DNA of 64,000 nucleotides from UBA1413 sp964650525 (GTDB taxonomy: Bacteria; Bacteroidota; Bacteroidia; Bacteroidales; Prolixibacteraceae). Positions 62,615-64,000 of this stretch are shown here, in pieces (position 1 is the first letter of the stretch; every line of letters begins with the position of its first letter). A model generated the notes under the pieces. The model searched no databases and was not told the origin of the DNA. It saw nothing but the letters and a program-made list of their open reading frames with translations. The translations under genes and the position numbers were made by a program. The DNA lies in the NCBI GenBank assembly GCA_964650525.1, contig CAZYUA010000014.1, forward strand, positions 30,689 through 94,688, written 5' to 3'.

Positions 62615-62964
62615 TGATTTCTTTTACTACAAAAGTAAGATGAATTTTTTTAGAAAATCAGGAATTGAACCAGTTTATAGATACCGGAAACCGATCAAAA
62701 CGGACAGTCACTGGCGGGACAAAGTGACCACTCCCCGGAATTATTGATTATGGACTTCTTCAAAGCCATTTTTTAGCTCCCGGGGAGCAAACTGACTACC
62801 AGGTCAGATCTCCGCAGGGGGGAGGTCAATTTAGGCGTTTTGTCAAAATGTATCATATAATCGCAATAATACAAACAGACGAAAAGATGCGATTTAACTT
62901 CATGTCAGGGCATTTGAAAACCATTTATGGATGACATAAGATTTGGTTCATGAATGTAATAGGT
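62615..62964. other. Intergenic region with decayed terminal-repeat sequence
   Basis: 350 bp, no gene. 62701-62840 holds several GGTCA.TTTG-like units, some inverted (see next entry). The remainder is AT-rich and featureless. Confidence 0.45.
62701..62840. mobile_element. Possible remnant of an insertion-sequence end (IS21-like repeat array)
   Basis: On the minus strand GGTCACTTTGTCCCGCC (62713-62730) and AGTCAGTTTGCTCC, and on the plus strand GGTCAATTTA (62824-62833). Multiple such units are known at the ends of IS21-family elements. No transposase remains and the units are degenerate, so this is tentative. Confidence 0.3.
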
Positions 62965-63891
62965 CTATTTTATCAATGAATCACTCCTGTCTATGCCGAT
63001 GTCATGCATAGAAACCGGATCCTCCGCTGGTTCCAGATGGGAAAAGACAGTAACTGGAACATTAAAAATGTCGCGGATTTTTCTTTCAATTTCTTCGGAT
63101 GTAATATGACCTTGCTGTATTGTCCAGGTACCCGGCATTAATAAATGAAGTGCAATGAATTTTCGCTGCCCCGCCTGCCTGGTCATCAGCGAATGAAAAC
63201 CAACCTGCCGGGATTTATAAGATTCCAGCGTCTCCACAATTATTGACCGCTCATTTTCAGGAATACCTGAATCGAGCAGGCCCATTGCTGAACGACGCAT
63301 AAGTTGGTATCCTGCCCAAAGGATATTCAGTGAAACTCCAATTGCGATAATACCGTCAAGTACCATCAATCCCGTAAGTTTTACCAACCCAATGCCGATT
63401 AAAACACCCGCAGAAGTATATACATCGGTTAATAAATGTTTTCCATCCGCTTCAAGGGTAATTGAATTGTTTTTCCTCCCATGATTAAGCAGAATCCGTG
63501 CCACGGCTAAATTAATCACAGAAGCTCCAATGGCAACAAGCAATCCAATACCCACATTTTCGAGCGGTTGAGGATGAATTACTCTCGGGACTGCCGAATA
63601 AATTATACTGAATGCAGCAAGTACAATCATGCCGCCTTCAATCGCGCTGGAAAAATATTCCGCTTTATTATGACCAAAGGCATGTTCTTTATCAGCCGGC
63701 TTCTCTGATAAGGTTATCATAATCAAGGCGATGATGGCTGCGATAAGATTAACGCACGATTCCAGGGCATCGGAAAACAAACCGACCGAACCGGTCAGGA
63801 ACCATGCAAGAAACTTAATTGAAATTGTCGCAAAAGCGGCAGCGATGGAAAGATAGATAAATCTCTTCAGCGAATGAGTTTGCAGTGCCAT
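62965..63891 (-). CDS. Cation diffusion facilitator family transporter
   Basis: 308 residues. Six membrane segments in the first 210 residues with the metal-site pair DALES in helix 2 and HLLTDVYTS in helix 5, and a conserved HAFGHNKAEYFSS loop. A cytoplasmic dimerisation domain follows (ALHLLMPGTWTIQQGH). It exports zinc, iron, cobalt or manganese against protons; the metal is not readable. Complete at both ends. Confidence 0.93.
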   Translation of the reverse strand: MALQTHSLKRFIYLSIAAAFATISIKFLAWFLTGSVGLFSDALESCVNLIAAIIALIMITLSEKPADKEHAFGHNKAEYFSSAIEGGMIVLAAFSIIYSAVPRVIHPQPLENVGIGLLVAIGASVINLAVARILLNHGRKNNSITLEADGKHLLTDVYTSAGVLIGIGLVKLTGLMVLDGIIAIGVSLNILWAGYQLMRRSAMGLLDSGIPENERSIIVETLESYKSRQVGFHSLMTRQAGQRKFIALHLLMPGTWTIQQGHITSEEIERKIRDIFNVPVTVFSHLEPAEDPVSMHDIGIDRSDSLIK

Positions 63892-64000
63892 GATAGTGGA
63901 TAGATTTTTATATCAAACGTAGATAATTTTTGGCTGAAGCAACTGGTCAATAGAAATTACTTCCACAGAAAAAATGAACTCACTCAGAAATATATTGAAT

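Noticed and set aside
1..64000. tRNA, rRNA and CRISPR arrays
   Set aside because: No GGTTCGAATCC-type T-arm, rRNA segment or regularly spaced direct repeat was found on either strand.

Overview
The window is a chromosomal segment of a member of the Bacteroidota, most likely class Bacteroidia. Evidence: promoters of the TTG / TAnnTTTG type before several genes, a type IX secretion sorting domain on a 1514-residue protein, a Bacteroidota-type SufBCDS-SufE-SufT set, a FISUMP lipoprotein, many lipoproteins and outer-membrane barrels, and a density of pectin-active carbohydrate enzymes typical of this phylum. Rubrerythrin and the SUF system suggest a low-oxygen but oxygen-exposed life. No rRNA, tRNA, CRISPR array or intact transposase gene was seen.

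Layout. (1) 1-17.2 kb: a rhamnogalacturonan-I / arabinan breakdown region: a GH43-like glycosidase cut by the window edge, a CE12 acetylesterase, a PL11 rhamnogalacturonan lyase, a GH105-CE12 fusion, a GH127 arabinofuranosidase, a GH30, a GH109-like oxidoreductase and an RbsD/FucU-like lipoprotein. A methyltransferase, a TonB-like protein, MtgA and an orphan, truncated HicB lie between them. No SusC/SusD pair or regulator is in view. A 109-nt two-hairpin repeat (element A) lies upstream of three of these enzyme genes. (2) 17.2-25.8 kb: an unusual membrane protein fusing transporter-like segments to a P-loop NTPase, then a three-gene unit (outer-membrane barrel, 1376-residue secreted zincin-like protein with a long proline tract, small secreted protein) with no recognised function; this is the best candidate for an undescribed system. 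(3) 26-37 kb: a GH2 enzyme, sufT-sufE, rubrerythrin, a secreted beta-rich protein, sufBCDS and thiL. (4) 37-43.5 kb: a TolC-HlyD-ABC-ABC-permease-permease efflux operon. (5) 43.5-49.3 kb: a carotenoid cluster (crtB, cruF-like, cruD-like acyltransferase, cruC-like glycosyltransferase, crtI) with a TPR gene inside it. (6) 49.4-56.5 kb: succinate-semialdehyde dehydrogenase, an ion transporter, a histidine kinase with a SpoIIE-phosphatase response regulator and a STAS protein, and a hydrolase. (7) 56.5-64 kb: a more AT-rich stretch with a FISUMP lipoprotein, a giant CotH/lamin-tail/beta-helix T9SS protein, decayed terminal-repeat sequence and a cation diffusion facilitator.

Three short repeat families recur between genes: element A (741, 2729, 10363), element B (105 nt; 2835, 2978, 45763) and the REP-like element C (39431, 56580, 57941). 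A fourth repeat (D) is duplicated in the sufB-sufC gap, and a perfect 11-bp palindrome forms the end of hicB. All functional calls come from reading motifs by eye; no database search was run.
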